From NCBI RefSeq assembly GCF_000253115.1, contig NC_014145.1, positions 3,038,001-3,102,000 of the forward strand: a DNA stretch of 64,000 bases, in the 5' to 3' direction. Below, in pieces: positions 63,349-64,000 of the stretch. The DNA comes from Thiomonas arsenitoxydans. GTDB taxonomy: Bacteria; Pseudomonadota; Gammaproteobacteria; Burkholderiales; Burkholderiaceae_C. Numbering within the stretch: the first letter of the stretch is position 1; every line of letters starts with the position of its first letter. Position numbers and translations under genes: made by a program. Below the pieces are notes generated by a model that was not told the origin of the DNA, made no database searches, and was given only the letters and a program-made list of their open reading frames with translations.

Positions 63349-64000
63349 TCAGGCAGCGCGGCGCAGCCGACGGGAAGTGTAGCGATCGCGCACCAGCCGT
63401 CCCAGCGGATCGAAGCGCAGCAAGGCCCACACGCCGGCGGCGAGCAGCACCGCGGCCAAGGCCAGATCCAGCGCCCAGGGCAGCGGCATCAATCGCAGCG
63501 CAGCGCCTGCCGCTGCCAGCACCAGCAGCGCCGCCAGCAGCACGGCCGCGTTGCGCCACTGCGCATCGGCCTGATGCCGCGCCAGCCGCCACCACAGCAC
63601 CGCGGTGGCCGCCCCCCAGGCCGCACCGTACGCCGCCAAGCCGCGCCAAGACGTGACCGGCAGCAGGGCGCCGACGAGGGCGAGCGCGGCGAGCCCCGCG
63701 CCGTAACCCAGCACCTGATCGGCGATACGGCGGTGGCTGTTGAGCCGCGTGGCCAGTACCAGTTGCGCGGCCTGCAGCGGCAACAACAGCAAGATCCAGC
63801 GCATGGCTTCGGTGACCTGCTGCTGGGCCTCGGCGGTCATGCGCCCCCAGCCGAACAGCAGGCGAATGACGCCCGGCGCCGCCACCATACCCGCCAGTGC
63901 GATGAGGGCGGAAAGCCACAGCATCGCCCGCAGCCATTGGCGCGTCTCCAACTGCGCGCGGGCGGAATCGCCCTGGCTCTCCGCCGCACTCAGGCGCGCC
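63349..64000 (-). CDS. MurJ/MviN-like flippase, C-terminal part (5' end outside window)
   Basis: The frame is open to the window edge; about 217 residues are visible. RLSAAESQGDSARAQLETRQ precedes the helix ending PGVIRLLFGWGRMTAEAQQQ, the typical mid-protein region of MurJ, followed by five to six helices. It probably flips a lipid-linked glycan of this cluster; the true lipid II flippase cannot be excluded. Confidence 0.75.
   Translation of the reverse strand, partial: ARLSAAESQGDSARAQLETRQWLRAMLWLSALIALAGMVAAPGVIRLLFGWGRMTAEAQQQVTEAMRWILLLLPLQAAQLVLATRLNSHRRIADQVLGYGAGLAALALVGALLPVTSWRGLAAYGAAWGAATAVLWWRLARHQADAQWRNAAVLLAALLVLAAAGAALRLMPLPWALDLALAAVLLAAGVWALLRFDPLGRLVRDRYTSRRLRRAA

Noticed and set aside
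1..64000. CRISPR arrays, rRNA or tRNA genes
   Set aside because: No regularly spaced direct repeats and no recognisable rRNA or cloverleaf sequence were seen; a covariance search was not possible.

Overview
The window looks like a chromosome segment of an arsenic- and sulfur-metabolising betaproteobacterium. High GC, operons packed with ATGA/TGATG overlaps, an aio arsenite-oxidase locus, a ferredoxin-linked sulfite-reduction operon and an AOR operon together suggest Thiomonas or a close Burkholderiales relative. That assignment is inference from gene content; no rRNA or tRNA is visible to confirm it. Layout: 1-3 kb holds the end of a short-chain dehydrogenase, a DJ-1/PfpI protein and an IS5-type element that has cut a small ribbon-helix-helix gene. 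2.6-6.1 kb is a Cd/Pb/Zn efflux module (MerR-type regulator, divergent promoter, P1B ATPase, zinc-ribbon protein), followed by an IS1182-type element. 7.95-10.9 kb is a methionine-rich Spy-like periplasmic protein, divergent from an OmpR-type regulator and a kinase whose periplasmic part is also methionine-rich. 10.9-14.6 kb is low-information DNA with a membrane protein and a secreted phosphoesterase. 14.6-23.4 kb is one operon for sulfate and sulfite assimilation: TSUP exporter, siroheme sulfite reductase, DUF934, cysH, cysD, cysN, SUMT, ferredoxin, ferredoxin-NADP reductase. 23.5-30.4 kb is an ars operon (arsR-arsC-[terminator]-arsD-arsA-arsC2-CoADR-like-CBS-arsB) resembling the ars cargo of Acidithiobacillus TnAtcArs-type transposons. 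30.8-32.8 kb has a broken transposase and an FNR-like/Rrf2-like regulator pair. 33-45.4 kb is the arsenite-oxidation island: moeA, moaA, an ArsR, a small protein, nitroreductase, cytochrome c, a second ArsR (aioF-like), cytochrome c, aioA and aioB on the minus strand, divergent from aioX-aioS-aioR. 45.43-51.07 kb is a patchwork of broken mobile genes (BRO/antirepressor, ParM-like, transposase, AlpA-like) lying between a truncated glucokinase start and a ferredoxin without its start. 51.4-55.3 kb is a tungsten/molybdenum aldehyde ferredoxin oxidoreductase operon. 55.3-64 kb is a surface-glycan cluster (MGDG-like glycosyltransferase, NeuB, NeuA, epimerase-like protein, AsnB, sugar-phosphate transferase, aldolase-like protein, MurJ-like flippase) on the minus strand. 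How the parts work together: arsenate reduced by the two ArsC proteins is exported by ArsAB with ArsD as metallochaperone. Arsenite outside is probably sensed by AioX and passed through AioS to AioR, a sigma-54 activator. Upstream of aioB I see a consensus -24/-12 promoter and two identically spaced AioR-type sites. Electrons from AioBA would pass to the adjacent cytochromes c, and MoaA/MoeA supply the molybdenum cofactor. The most unusual genome-scale signal is a GC-rich interspersed repeat family that has entered coding sequences in frame (sulfite reductase tail, DUF934, NeuB, epimerase-like protein). Two intercistronic terminators (arsC/arsD and aioA/cytochrome c) suggest built-in attenuation within the arsenic operons.
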